A DNA stretch of 9,263 bases from an uncultured bacterium (GTDB lineage Bacteria > Actinomycetota > Coriobacteriia > Coriobacteriales > Coriobacteriaceae), in contig CAJMPE010000072.1 of assembly GCA_905215275.1 (NCBI GenBank), positions 1 to 9,263 on the forward strand. The letters are read 5' to 3'. The notes beneath the pieces are model-generated. The model was not told where the DNA came from. It made no database searches and saw only the letters and a list, made by a program, of their open reading frames with translations. Each line of letters opens with the position of its first letter. Positions within the stretch are counted from its first letter, which is position 1. This document shows positions 1 through 6,279 of this stretch, in pieces. The position numbers and the translations under genes are program-made.

Positions 1-112
1 TCGAAAGAGGGGGCGGAACGGCTCGCCGACCGGATGGCCGCCACCGGCTACAACGCGGTGCGCTTCCACCATCACGACGGGGCGCTCTCTCTGCGCAAGG
101 ACGGCCGGAGCA
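1..112 (+). pseudogene. Glycoside-hydrolase-like fragment, edge-truncated
   Basis: Plus frame 1 is open from the window edge and reads about 37 residues, including RLADRMAATGYNAVRFHHHD and then a short stretch ending in RKDG. A pattern of 'rlAdrmkalGyNaVRfHhhD' is typical of the start of the TIM-barrel region of GH5-like and related glycoside hydrolases, where a helix leads into a strand carrying an Arg and His cluster. After about position 112 the frame loses any protein-like character and runs antisense through the PfkB-like gene. It is therefore a short internal piece cut at both ends: by the window edge on the left and by an apparent joint on the right. The family call rests on one motif and could be wrong; no catalytic residues are included. 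Confidence 0.4.
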
Positions 113-915
113 CCGCATTTCATGAGCTTTTTCAGGGTCAGCTCCTGCTGAGAGATTTGATACAGCAGCCGTGCGGCCAGCTCTTCGGGCGGGGCGGAAA
201 GCCCGGGCCGGAATGCGTGTACTGCCCGGGTAAAGGCGTGGACGCCCTCTTCCGTTTGGAGCATCACCAGCTGTGTATGCCCCCGCAGCAGGGCGAACAG
301 TCCGACCTGATACTCCCGGGTGTCCAGCAGAAGCTCCATCTCGTCGGCGGTGAGGAGGAGGATGTCCGCGAAGGGGAGAAACTGCATCACCGTGTCCCGC
401 AGAGTCTTTTCGCCGGGCCAGAGAGCCGGGCGGAGAGAGGGGACAAAGCAGACCGGCACACCGGCGGTGCGGGCGGTGTCCAGCGCGGCAAGATGGGTGT
501 AGCGGCAGGGGCTGTCCACGAGGCAGGCGCTGGAAAAGGCCAGCATTTCAGCATCTGCGGCCCAGTCAGCGCCCAGCTGTTCGGGTGCATAGAGCAGCTC
601 CGAAGAACGGGTGCGGCAGCCTAGCTGTTCGCCGCCGCCGTCGAACAGCAGCGGCGTGGGGGCGCGGGAGGTGAAGCAGACCCGGCTGATGTCCACACCG
701 GCAGCAGATAAAGCGTCTGCGATGCGGTGTCCGAAAGCATCCTCGCCAAGCTGCGCTAAAAGAGAGGCTCTGCCGCCCTGTGCGGCATAAGCCAGTGCCA
801 GCGAGGCGGCGCTTCCGCCCATGCGGGGAGAAAACGTCTCTGCCGACGCCAGCGGCGCGGGGCTGTTCAATTCCAGCCACGCTTCGCCCAGACAGTATAA
901 AGTCTTGCCCGGCAT
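1..915 (-). CDS. PfkB-family carbohydrate kinase-like protein, probably degenerate, 3' end not seen
   Basis: This minus-strand frame starts at ATG 915-913, preceded by a GGGAGGG ribosome binding site, and stays open for 305 codons to the window edge. The first ~270 residues look like the ribokinase/PfkB fold, whose members phosphorylate sugars such as fructose with ATP. Visible landmarks are a GEAWLEL start strand (residues 10-16), the glycine-rich GGSAASLALAYAAQGG (33-48) followed by LLAQLGEDAFGH (52-63), an ADILLLTADEMELL region and a C-terminal ARLLYQISQQELTLKKLM segment. The key positions look wrong: the early Asp is Glu15, the Asn of GGxxxN is Ser38, and the family's DTxGAGD catalytic motif is replaced by GLSAPPEE (238-245). 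Past about residue 268 (position ~112) similarity ends and the strand is antisense to a hydrolase-like fragment, so the true C-terminus is probably missing. It is divergent from the MATE gene and has its own promoter. Fold assignment is fairly sure; kinase activity is doubtful. Confidence 0.75.
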   Translation of the reverse strand, partial: MPGKTLYCLGEAWLELNSPAPLASAETFSPRMGGSAASLALAYAAQGGRASLLAQLGEDAFGHRIADALSAAGVDISRVCFTSRAPTPLLFDGGGEQLGCRTRSSELLYAPEQLGADWAADAEMLAFSSACLVDSPCRYTHLAALDTARTAGVPVCFVPSLRPALWPGEKTLRDTVMQFLPFADILLLTADEMELLLDTREYQVGLFALLRGHTQLVMLQTEEGVHAFTRAVHAFRPGLSAPPEELAARLLYQISQQELTLKKLMKCGAPAVLAQRERPVVMVEAHRVVAGGGHPVGEPFRPLFR

Positions 916-955
916 GATGCACCCTCCCTTCTGCCTGTTTTCAAAAACAAACTAC

Positions 956-984
956 AGTATACACCCATCCGGGCGTTTGTGCAA
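956..984 (-). promoter_or_regulatory. Sigma70-type promoter for the PfkB-like gene
   Basis: Read on the minus strand, a TTGCAC -35 box (984-979) is followed by a 17-base spacer and a TATACT -10 box (961-956). Transcription would begin near 949, giving a leader of about 34 bases before the ATG at 915. Both boxes are one base from consensus and spacing is ideal. Confidence 0.65.
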
Positions 985-993
985 ATGGAGAGC

Positions 994-1021
994 TTGACAG
1001 CTTCGGTCGGATTGTGATAAA
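994..1021 (+). promoter_or_regulatory. Sigma70-type promoter for the MATE transporter gene
   Basis: A perfect TTGACA -35 box (994-999) is followed by a 16-base spacer and GATAAA as -10 (1016-1021), with a TGT extended -10 element directly upstream. The predicted start near 1028 leaves a leader of about 58 bases. The -35 boxes of the two divergent promoters lie only about 10 bases apart, so one bound regulator could affect both genes (inference). Confidence 0.55.
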
Positions 1022-1086
1022 CTGACGCAATATGGCAGTATATCTGAAATTTGAATGATAAAAATGTGACATTTGACGAGGAAAAC

Positions 1087-2391
1087 ATGAGCCTTACCAA
1101 ACAGTATTTCAAATACGTCAGCCAGAACATCTTCGGTCTGCTGGGGACGTCCTGCTACATCCTGGCCGATACCTATTTCATCTCGCAGGCGGCAGGCACC
1201 AGCGGTGTGGCTCTGCTGAACCTCTGTCTGCCCATCTACAACTTCATCTTCGCCATCGGCTCCATGCTGGGCCTCGGTGCGGCCACCCGCTACGCCATTC
1301 TCCGCGCACAGGGCGAGGAGCGGGCGGCACAGCGGTATTTCTCCAATGCCGTCTTTTGCGCCTGCCTGCTGGCCGTGCCCTTTGTGCTGGTGGGCATCTT
1401 CTGCCCCGGCACACTGCTGCGGCTCATGGGCGGCGATGCCGGTATCGTGGCGCTGGGCATCCCCTATGCGCGCATCTTCCTGCTGTTTACGCCCTTTTTC
1501 ATGTGCAACTACATCGTGTCGGCCTTTGTCCGCAACGACGGTGCGCCCTCGCTGGCCATGGTGGCCACGCTGAGCGGCAGCCTGTTCAATGTGGTGTTCG
1601 ACTACATCTTCATGTTCCCCATGGGGCTGGGGCTGGCCGGTGCGGCACTGGCCACCGCCGTTTCGCCGATGCTCAGCATCGCCATCTGCAGCCGCCACTT
1701 CTTCCAAAAAGACAACACGGTGCAGTTCGTGCGGCAGCTGCCCTCGGCAAAGCTGCTGGGGCAGAGCTGCCAGCTGGGCATCTCCGGCTTTGTGGGGGAG
1801 ATGTCCTCCGGCGTGACCACGACGGTGTTCAACTTCCTGCTGCTGGGTCTGGCCGGGAATGTGGCCGTGGCGGCCTACGGCGTCGTGGCCAACTTTGCGC
1901 TGGTGGCCACCGCCATTTTCAACGGTGTGGCCCAGGGTGCCCAGCCGCTGGTGAGCCGCTGCTACGGCCAAAGCGACCGGGCCGGAGCCAGGAAGCTGCT
2001 CATTCTGGGCAGCTGCACCGCGCTGGCACTGGCGGCCGTGCTGTACGCGGTGGTGTTTGGCATGACCGACACGCTGGTGGGCTGGTTCAACAGTGAAAAC
2101 TCGGCGCAGATGGCCCGGTTTGCCCACAACGGCATGCGGCTGTACTTCGTGGGCTACTTCTTTGCCGGGTTCAACATCGTGGCGGCGGGCTACCTGAGCG
2201 CCACCAACCGCCCGCTGGAAGCCTCGGTCACCTCCATCTGCCGCGGCGTGGCGGCCATTGTGGTCTGCTCGCTGGTGATGAGCGCCCTCTTTGGCATGAA
2301 CGGCGTGTGGGCGGCCTTCCCGGCATCGGAGCTGCTGACGGCGCTGCTGACCCTGTTTTTGCTGTTGCGGAAGAAAAAGCAGACTGCGTGA
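1087..2391 (+). CDS. MATE-family multidrug/drug:cation antiporter
   Basis: This codes for a 434-residue integral membrane protein, the usual length for MATE exporters, which expel drugs and metabolites in exchange for Na+ or H+. The sequence alternates about 12 hydrophobic segments with short loops. Family signatures include ADTYFISQAAG in the first loop, the NDGAPSLAM segment in the middle of the N-terminal half, and NVVFDYIFMFPMGLGLAGAALAT after it. The second half repeats the pattern with VAAYGVVANFALVATAIFNG and GVAQGAQPLVSRCYG. It ends in a basic RKKKQTA tail on the cytoplasmic side. I chose ATG 1087 because GAGG sits five bases upstream and the protein then starts with the usual short amphipathic lead-in; an in-frame TTG at 1051 would add 12 residues but has no ribosome binding site. 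It is most like the MepA/DinF-type branch, but the substrate cannot be read from sequence. Confidence 0.92.
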   Translation: MSLTKQYFKYVSQNIFGLLGTSCYILADTYFISQAAGTSGVALLNLCLPIYNFIFAIGSMLGLGAATRYAILRAQGEERAAQRYFSNAVFCACLLAVPFVLVGIFCPGTLLRLMGGDAGIVALGIPYARIFLLFTPFFMCNYIVSAFVRNDGAPSLAMVATLSGSLFNVVFDYIFMFPMGLGLAGAALATAVSPMLSIAICSRHFFQKDNTVQFVRQLPSAKLLGQSCQLGISGFVGEMSSGVTTTVFNFLLLGLAGNVAVAAYGVVANFALVATAIFNGVAQGAQPLVSRCYGQSDRAGARKLLILGSCTALALAAVLYAVVFGMTDTLVGWFNSENSAQMARFAHNGMRLYFVGYFFAGFNIVAAGYLSATNRPLEASVTSICRGVAAIVVCSLVMSALFGMNGVWAAFPASELLTALLTLFLLLRKKKQTA

Positions 2392-2524
2392 GTTCTTGCG
2401 GTGAAAATATTCACAAAAAACAGAATGCTTGACAGGAACTTTACTTGAATGGGCGGGTATGACCTGCTATCCTTACGGCAGAGACCGGAATTTGCCGGTA
2501 ATTGTGTGGATACGAGGAGCGAAA

Positions 2525-2791
2525 GTGAATAGCTATTATACTGCAAGCATTCTTGGCGGAGATGAATTCTGCGTGATCCTGACCCGGAATGTGGACAGGA
2601 TCGATCAGCTGAACGCGGCCTTTGCCTGCAGGCTGCAGAACAACCGTGCCCAGCTGCCCTGGCTGCCGGATGTCTCGACGGGCTATGCGGTGTTCGACAC
2701 CAGCGAGGAAGAACTCGGCAGCGCGGTAGAACGTGCAGACGCCGCGATGTACCGGGTGAAGAACGAGAAAAAGGCAGCGGCAAGATCTTAA
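2525..2791 (+). pseudogene. Truncated GGDEF (diguanylate cyclase) domain, C-terminal piece
   Basis: An open frame of 88 codons begins at GTG 2525, which has a good GAGGAG ribosome binding site five to six bases upstream. Residues 11-15 are the GGDEF signature loop, followed by CVIL, and the end carries the conserved VSTGYAVFD strand and ERADAAMYRVKNEKK helix. GGDEF domains make cyclic di-GMP from two GTP and are about 160 residues long. Here the ~75 residues before GGDEF, including the phosphate-binding and first metal-binding Asp segments, are absent, as is any sensor domain. The usual Arg two residues before the first Gly is Ile, which suggests that the break lies just before GGDEF (about 2550). 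It cannot be an active cyclase alone. The frame also extends upstream to a TTG at 2429, but those residues show no domain. Its stop overlaps the stop of the opposing AraC fragment in a shared TTAA. Confidence 0.7.
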
Positions 2792-2985
2792 ATATAAAGT
2801 TCCTGCTCGCGCAGAGCTTCTTCGGGCGAAAGCCCGGACTGCGCAGTGTGACCGGCCAGCGCCCGCCATTGTGCGGGGGACTGGCCGGTTTCTTTTTTGA
2901 ACACCCGGCACAGGTAGTTGGCACCGGAAAAGCCGCACAGGCTGGCCACCACGTCCAGCCGCGCACGCAGCGTGCGCAGGCGCCT
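2788..2985 (-). pseudogene. AraC-family regulator, C-terminal DNA-binding fragment
   Basis: Read on the minus strand, about 65 codons end at TAA 2790-2788. The stretch from RLRTLRARLDVVASLCGFS through NYLCRVFKKETGQSPAQWRA is the second helix-turn-helix of an AraC/XylS regulator, with the family's hallmark GFs..Y..r.FKk..G.sP..wR. The conserved part fades at about 2985; farther upstream the same frame is only the antisense of mltG. The first helix-turn-helix, the sensor domain and the start codon are all missing, so it is a remnant or a gene cut by an assembly joint. After the QWRA motif it has about 25 extra residues (ending REQELYI), slightly long for the family. The regulated genes cannot be told. 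Confidence 0.7.
2851..2898 (+). terminator. Terminator-like hairpin within the AraC fragment
   Basis: On the plus strand ACCGGCCAG (2851-2859) pairs perfectly with CTGGCCGGT (2881-2889), with a further CCCGC/GCGGG pairing inside, and TTCTTTTTT follows at once. This is the form of a strong intrinsic terminator for transcripts coming from the GGDEF fragment. It is also the antisense of AraC codons (the T-run is the complement of the conserved FKKETG codons), so it may be partly chance. Confidence 0.45.
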
Positions 2986-2992
2986 CAATCGC
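2980..2992. other. Apparent joint between unrelated DNA pieces
   Basis: On the left, minus-strand AraC-type protein similarity runs up to about 2985. On the right, plus-strand MltG-type sequence (QSHTRTHHAHG and onward) begins at about 2986. Both genes lose their start here and there is no spacer between them, which natural neighbouring genes would have. No transposase, direct repeat or tRNA is visible at the joint. Confidence 0.6.
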
Positions 2993-4125
2993 ATACGCGT
3001 ACACATCATGCTCACGGCACACATGGCGTAGCTCCGGCCACGCGCTCGAGCTATAACACGCATGCCCGCCGTGGCGTCCAAAAGAAAAGCTCTCCGGTGC
3101 CTATGATTATCGGTGGCGTCATCGCCGTGCTTGCACTTGTCGCGATCGTTTTCTTTGTCGTGCCAGCCGTCAAGGGCTTCTTTGCCGGCGAGGATGCGAA
3201 AGTTGCTGCTGGCCAGCAAGTTACTATCACGATCCCCGATGGCGCCTCGGGTGATACCATCGCTTCGATTCTCTCCGAGAACCATATCGTCGAAGACCCC
3301 AAGGATTATTACGCAGCGGTCAAAAAGCTCAATGCCGATATGTCGCTTAAGCCTGGCACCTACTCGTTTACCACGCTCATGGACGCGACCAAGGTTGTTC
3401 AGCAGCTCATGGAAGGCCCCAATGCGGGCTCCGATGCGCTGACTATCCCTGAGGGCCTGACGGTCGACCAGGTCGCCGATCGTGTGGCCGCGGCATACGA
3501 CAGCATTTCTAAGGAAGACTTCCTTAACCAGGCCAAAGCGAGCAATTATGTGAATGATTACGCTTTCCTTAAAGACGCTACAAACGATTCACTCGAGGGC
3601 TTCCTATTCCCCAAGACCTATTCGTTGGGTAAGGACCCATCTGCAGATGATGTGATTCGCGCCATGCTTGACCAGTTCAACGCCGAGTATAAGTCGCTTG
3701 ACTTTGCCAGCTGCGAGGCCAAGATCAAGGAGCGCTATGGCGTGGAGATGTCCGATTACGACATCGTTAACCTTGCCTCGATCGTCGAGCGCGAGGGTCT
3801 CAACGCCGATCAGCGCGCGCATGTGGCATCAGTTTTCTATAACCGTCTGGCGGGCAAGCTCGATGGTCTGCGTTATCTCAATAGCGATGCGACCATGATG
3901 TATGTCACCGGCGGCGAGGTTACCGCCGACGACCTGCAGAGCGATAGCCCGTATAACACCTATAAGCACGAGGGGCTGCCGCCCACGCCCATCTGCTCTC
4001 CGTCTCTCGAGGCACTCAAGGCTACCCTTGAGCCGACCGACTCCGATGACCTGTATTTCTACATTACACAGGACGAGGAGTATTTCTCGAAGACCTACGA
4101 AGAGCACCAACAGTCTTGGAATTGA
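2986..4125 (+). CDS. mltG: Endolytic murein transglycosylase MltG, 5' end missing
   Basis: About 379 residues of a membrane-anchored lytic transglycosylase that cuts nascent peptidoglycan and is thought to end glycan strand growth. After a His-rich, basic cytoplasmic lead there is one membrane helix (MIIGGVIAVLALVAIVFFVV, 3103-3162). It is followed by a LysM-like region (VTITIPDGASGDTIASIL, and a PGTYSF segment) and the YceG/MltG catalytic domain. The catalytic Glu lies in ASIVEREG (codon 3787-3789). The conserved SPYNTY and GLPPTPI motifs (about 3949-3993) near the end are present, so the enzyme core is complete. No believable start codon exists: the frame runs open upstream into antisense AraC sequence, and in-frame ATG 3103 would begin inside the membrane helix. 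The natural N-terminus is therefore lost at the joint near 2986. The stop at 4123 lies two bases before the next gene's start, so the two are probably co-translated. Confidence 0.9.
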   Translation, partial: QSHTRTHHAHGTHGVAPATRSSYNTHARRGVQKKSSPVPMIIGGVIAVLALVAIVFFVVPAVKGFFAGEDAKVAAGQQVTITIPDGASGDTIASILSENHIVEDPKDYYAAVKKLNADMSLKPGTYSFTTLMDATKVVQQLMEGPNAGSDALTIPEGLTVDQVADRVAAAYDSISKEDFLNQAKASNYVNDYAFLKDATNDSLEGFLFPKTYSLGKDPSADDVIRAMLDQFNAEYKSLDFASCEAKIKERYGVEMSDYDIVNLASIVEREGLNADQRAHVASVFYNRLAGKLDGLRYLNSDATMMYVTGGEVTADDLQSDSPYNTYKHEGLPPTPICSPSLEALKATLEPTDSDDLYFYITQDEEYFSKTYEEHQQSWN

Positions 4126-4127
4126 TC

Positions 4128-4625
4128 ATGAGGATTTTTAGCCCCAAACGATATGTTGCCTCAGTCGACCGCATCGACCTCGATACCCTGTGGGCCGACG
4201 GCAAGCGCGCCATTCTACTCGACCGTGATAACACCCTGGTGCCGCGCGATACCGAGCAGGTCCCCGCTGCGGTTTCCGCTTGGCTCGAGGCCGCCCATGC
4301 CAAGGGCTTTAAGCTGTGTATGGTGTCCAATAACTGGCATCGCGACCAGGTCATGGCATCGGCACGCGAGCTGGGGCTCGAGGCCATCAGCCATGCTATG
4401 AAGCCCGCCCCGTTTGCCCTGAAGGCGGGGCTTAAGCGTCTGGGCGCTACGGCCGACGAGGCCGTGCTGATCGGCGATCAGCTTTACACGGACGTGTGGA
4501 GCGGTAACTTTGCCGGCGTTGACACTATTCTGGTCAAGCCGCAGGCAACCCAGGACCTGTGGTACACGCAGATCTTCCGTATCTTTGAGCGCCGGGCCCT
4601 GCGCGACCTTCCCTGCGAGGAATAG
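4128..4625 (+). CDS. YqeG-family HAD-IIIA phosphatase
   Basis: A 165-residue protein of the haloacid dehalogenase superfamily, subfamily IIIA, matching the YqeG type. All HAD motifs are visible: motif I DRDNT with the nucleophile Asp32 and acid/base Asp34, motif II VSNN (66-69), a Lys at 92 in AMKPAPFA, and motif III GDQLYTD (116-122), followed by the YqeG-typical GNFAGVDTILVKP. The family resembles phosphatidylglycerophosphate phosphatases, but its substrate in bacteria of this kind is not settled. ATG 4128 is chosen because the family's N-terminus (short, basic, P-x-x-Y/F-V-x-S-V) starts there; an in-frame TTG at 4116 would add four residues inside the mltG end. The ribosome binding site is weak, which fits coupling to mltG two bases upstream. 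Its arrangement directly before aroK suggests that it is part of the same transcript. Confidence 0.88.
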   Translation: MRIFSPKRYVASVDRIDLDTLWADGKRAILLDRDNTLVPRDTEQVPAAVSAWLEAAHAKGFKLCMVSNNWHRDQVMASARELGLEAISHAMKPAPFALKAGLKRLGATADEAVLIGDQLYTDVWSGNFAGVDTILVKPQATQDLWYTQIFRIFERRALRDLPCEE

Positions 4626-4633
4626 GTTTCGCC

Positions 4634-5167
4634 ATGTCTCAGCACATCAAACACGGCTGCGACCATATCTTCTTTATCGGCTTTTTGGGCGCGGGCAAGT
4701 CGACGCTTGCGCGCAACGTGGGCACTATGTTCAAGCGTCGATTCGTCGATACCGATCGCTTGGTTGTGCGTCGATGCGGCAAGTCGGTGACCGAGATATT
4801 TGAGACCGAGGGCGAGGTTCGTTTTCGCGAGCTCGAGACCTCGGCACTCCGTTCGCTTCAAAGCGAGCGCAGTTTGCTGGTATCGTGCGGGGGTGGCATC
4901 GTCGAGACGCCGGTGAACATTGAGTTGATGCACGAGATGGGTACATGCGTGTACCTCGAAGGTGACTTTGAGGACTCGTTGCGTCAGATTCGCCGCTCCG
5001 ATACCCGGCCCGATTTCCGCTCGCCCGAGCACGCTGCGCGCCTGTTTGAGCATCGCCGTCCGCTGTATCGCCAGGCCGCCGATATTACCCTTGATATTCG
5101 CAACAAGTCCTTCGAGGACGTTTCCTACCTTTGTGCCGAGAAGCTTTTGGAGCGTGGGCTGCTATGA
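4634..5167 (+). CDS. aroK: Shikimate kinase
   Basis: A 177-residue cytosolic NMP-kinase-fold enzyme that phosphorylates shikimate to shikimate 3-phosphate with ATP, the fifth step of aromatic amino-acid synthesis. The Walker A loop GFLGAGKST is at 16-24. The shikimate and Mg site DTD is at 39-41, the substrate-binding Arg at 65 (FRELE), the GGG loop at 86-88, the lid Arg at 125 (RPDF, where many homologues have RPLL) and the substrate Arg in RRPLY at 141-145. Every catalytic position expected is present, so it should be active. It starts eight bases after the phosphatase gene. Its stop overlaps the next start as ATGA (5164-5167), a classical sign of translational coupling to the AroB-like gene. 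This contrasts with that partner, which has lost its active site. Confidence 0.93.
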   Translation: MSQHIKHGCDHIFFIGFLGAGKSTLARNVGTMFKRRFVDTDRLVVRRCGKSVTEIFETEGEVRFRELETSALRSLQSERSLLVSCGGGIVETPVNIELMHEMGTCVYLEGDFEDSLRQIRRSDTRPDFRSPEHAARLFEHRRPLYRQAADITLDIRNKSFEDVSYLCAEKLLERGLL

Positions 5168-6273
5168 TTCGCCGTCAACTTATCAATTTCCAAAACCGCA
5201 GTGTCGATGTCCGCGTCGGATTGGGCGCGTTCGAGGAGCTGCCGCGCATGTTTGCCTCGGCCGTGGGCAAGCCTAAGCGCGCAATGGTGGTTTGGAACGA
5301 CGCCGCATCCGAGCGTTTTGGCGAGGTCGTCGAGCATGCGCTGATCGACGCCGGTTTTGCCGTGTCGCTGCTCGTCCTCGAGGTTTCGCCTGCCGGCGCT
5401 ACGCTGGCCGATGCCGATACCGTCTTTGGCGCCCTGTCGGCTAACGGTATTACCTGCGACGATCTCGTTGTCGCTGTCGGCGACACGGCGACCTGCTCGG
5501 TCGTTTGCTGGTGTGCCAATCAGTGGTGCGGTCGCACCGAGTGCGCCTTGCTGCCGACGACGTTCGACGCCATGCTCACGGTCGCGACGACCATGAAGCC
5601 GCTCATTGCCTCGTCGGCCAATGCCCTTCCCGCTATCGCGTTCCGTCCCGAGCCGGGCTTGGTCGTGTGTGACCTCGACCTTGTTCGCGAGGCGGACCCC
5701 GAGGACCTCAAGCCCGGCTATGCGGTACTTGTTGGCACCATGCTTTCGAGCAGCAAGTCCCGCTGGAATCAGTTTACCGAGACCGTCCCCGAGATTCTCG
5801 CGGGCGAGGAGGTCGCGCTTGTCAATGCCATTCAGTGGTCTCAGACTGCCCGCAAGGACGTACTGATGGCCACGAACCCGAGTGCCCGCCATGCGCTCGA
5901 TTTTGGCAAGACGGGGGAGCGTACCCTGCGCGCCTGCTTGGGCGATGCCGCTTCTCAGGTCCCTGCCTACCAGCTGTTGTCCGAGGGCATGCGCTTTGAG
6001 GCGCGCCTAGCACATGATGCCTGCGACTTTGATATCGATTACGTCTTTGAGGTCGATGACTGCCTGGAGGACTTTGGTATCGAGGAGCTTGCCTTTGATC
6101 TGGAGCCTGCCGCATATATCGAGGAGTTCCGCAGGCAGCAGTTTGTCCGCTCGAACCGCAGTATGTTGCCGCTGCCCGCAGCGCTCGGCGCCATTCGTCT
6201 AACGGGCGTTGAGGACGAGGTTCTTGAGCGCCATGCTCACGCCTACTTGGCTTCTCGCAAAGAACTTCTCTAA
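5164..6273 (+). CDS. AroB-like protein lacking 3-dehydroquinate synthase catalytic residues
   Basis: A 369-residue protein, the normal AroB length, in the normal AroB place after aroK. Fold-level resemblance can be followed throughout: the N-terminal strand VDVRVGLGAFEELP, LLPTTFDAML (129-138, AroB 'PTTLLA'), VVCDLDLVREADPEDLKPG (AroB 'vv.Dl..L.tLP..el..G'), RHALDFGKTGER (242-253) and the end segment MLPLPAALGAIRLTGV. However, the NAD-binding GGGxxGD is AVGDTAT (104-110) and VDSSVGGKT is not recognisable. The EVIK pair is VLVG (188-191), the zinc His of NxGHTxGH is Lys249 with the second GH as ER, and the zinc His of LHGE is Leu272. The C-terminal RDKK is RRQQ (323-326). It is therefore unlikely to make dehydroquinate from DAHP. 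The frame is undamaged, which argues for a kept, different role. ATG 5164 is set by the ATGA overlap; an upstream in-frame start would lie inside aroK. Confidence 0.8.
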   Translation: MIRRQLINFQNRSVDVRVGLGAFEELPRMFASAVGKPKRAMVVWNDAASERFGEVVEHALIDAGFAVSLLVLEVSPAGATLADADTVFGALSANGITCDDLVVAVGDTATCSVVCWCANQWCGRTECALLPTTFDAMLTVATTMKPLIASSANALPAIAFRPEPGLVVCDLDLVREADPEDLKPGYAVLVGTMLSSSKSRWNQFTETVPEILAGEEVALVNAIQWSQTARKDVLMATNPSARHALDFGKTGERTLRACLGDAASQVPAYQLLSEGMRFEARLAHDACDFDIDYVFEVDDCLEDFGIEELAFDLEPAAYIEEFRRQQFVRSNRSMLPLPAALGAIRLTGVEDEVLERHAHAYLASRKELL

Positions 6274-6279
6274 GATTTA

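Noticed and set aside
34..624. Plus-strand open frame continuing from the hydrolase-like fragment
   Set aside because: Only the first ~37 codons from the edge look like protein. The rest is antisense to the PfkB-like gene.
952..2127. Long minus-strand open frame of 391 codons across the MATE gene
   Set aside because: Its composition (His, Gln, Gly and Ala rich, no hydrophobic core) is that of an antisense shadow of a GC-biased membrane-protein gene, and it has no ribosome binding site. The plus frame is a clear MATE protein.
2401..2414. GTGAAAATATTCAC imperfect palindrome after the MATE gene
   Set aside because: It is only five pairs and is followed by A's rather than T's on the plus strand, so not a terminator; it is too short to call an operator.
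2429..2457. TTGACA at 2429-2434 as a promoter for the GGDEF fragment
   Set aside because: No -10 box lies 15-19 bases downstream; the area is GGGCGGG.
2823..2837. CGGGCGAAAGCCCG small hairpin with a GAAA loop
   Set aside because: A five-pair stem inside the AraC codons with no T-run is readily explained by GC-rich coding sequence.
3000..3190. His-rich lead of MltG as a metal-binding domain
   Set aside because: The His residues are scattered in a low-complexity cytoplasmic tail just after the joint; there is no spacing pattern of a known metal site.
5125..5892. Minus-strand open frame of 255 codons opposite the aroB-like gene
   Set aside because: It is low-complexity and Arg/Gly-rich, has no recognisable domain, and mirrors the third-position GC of the plus gene.
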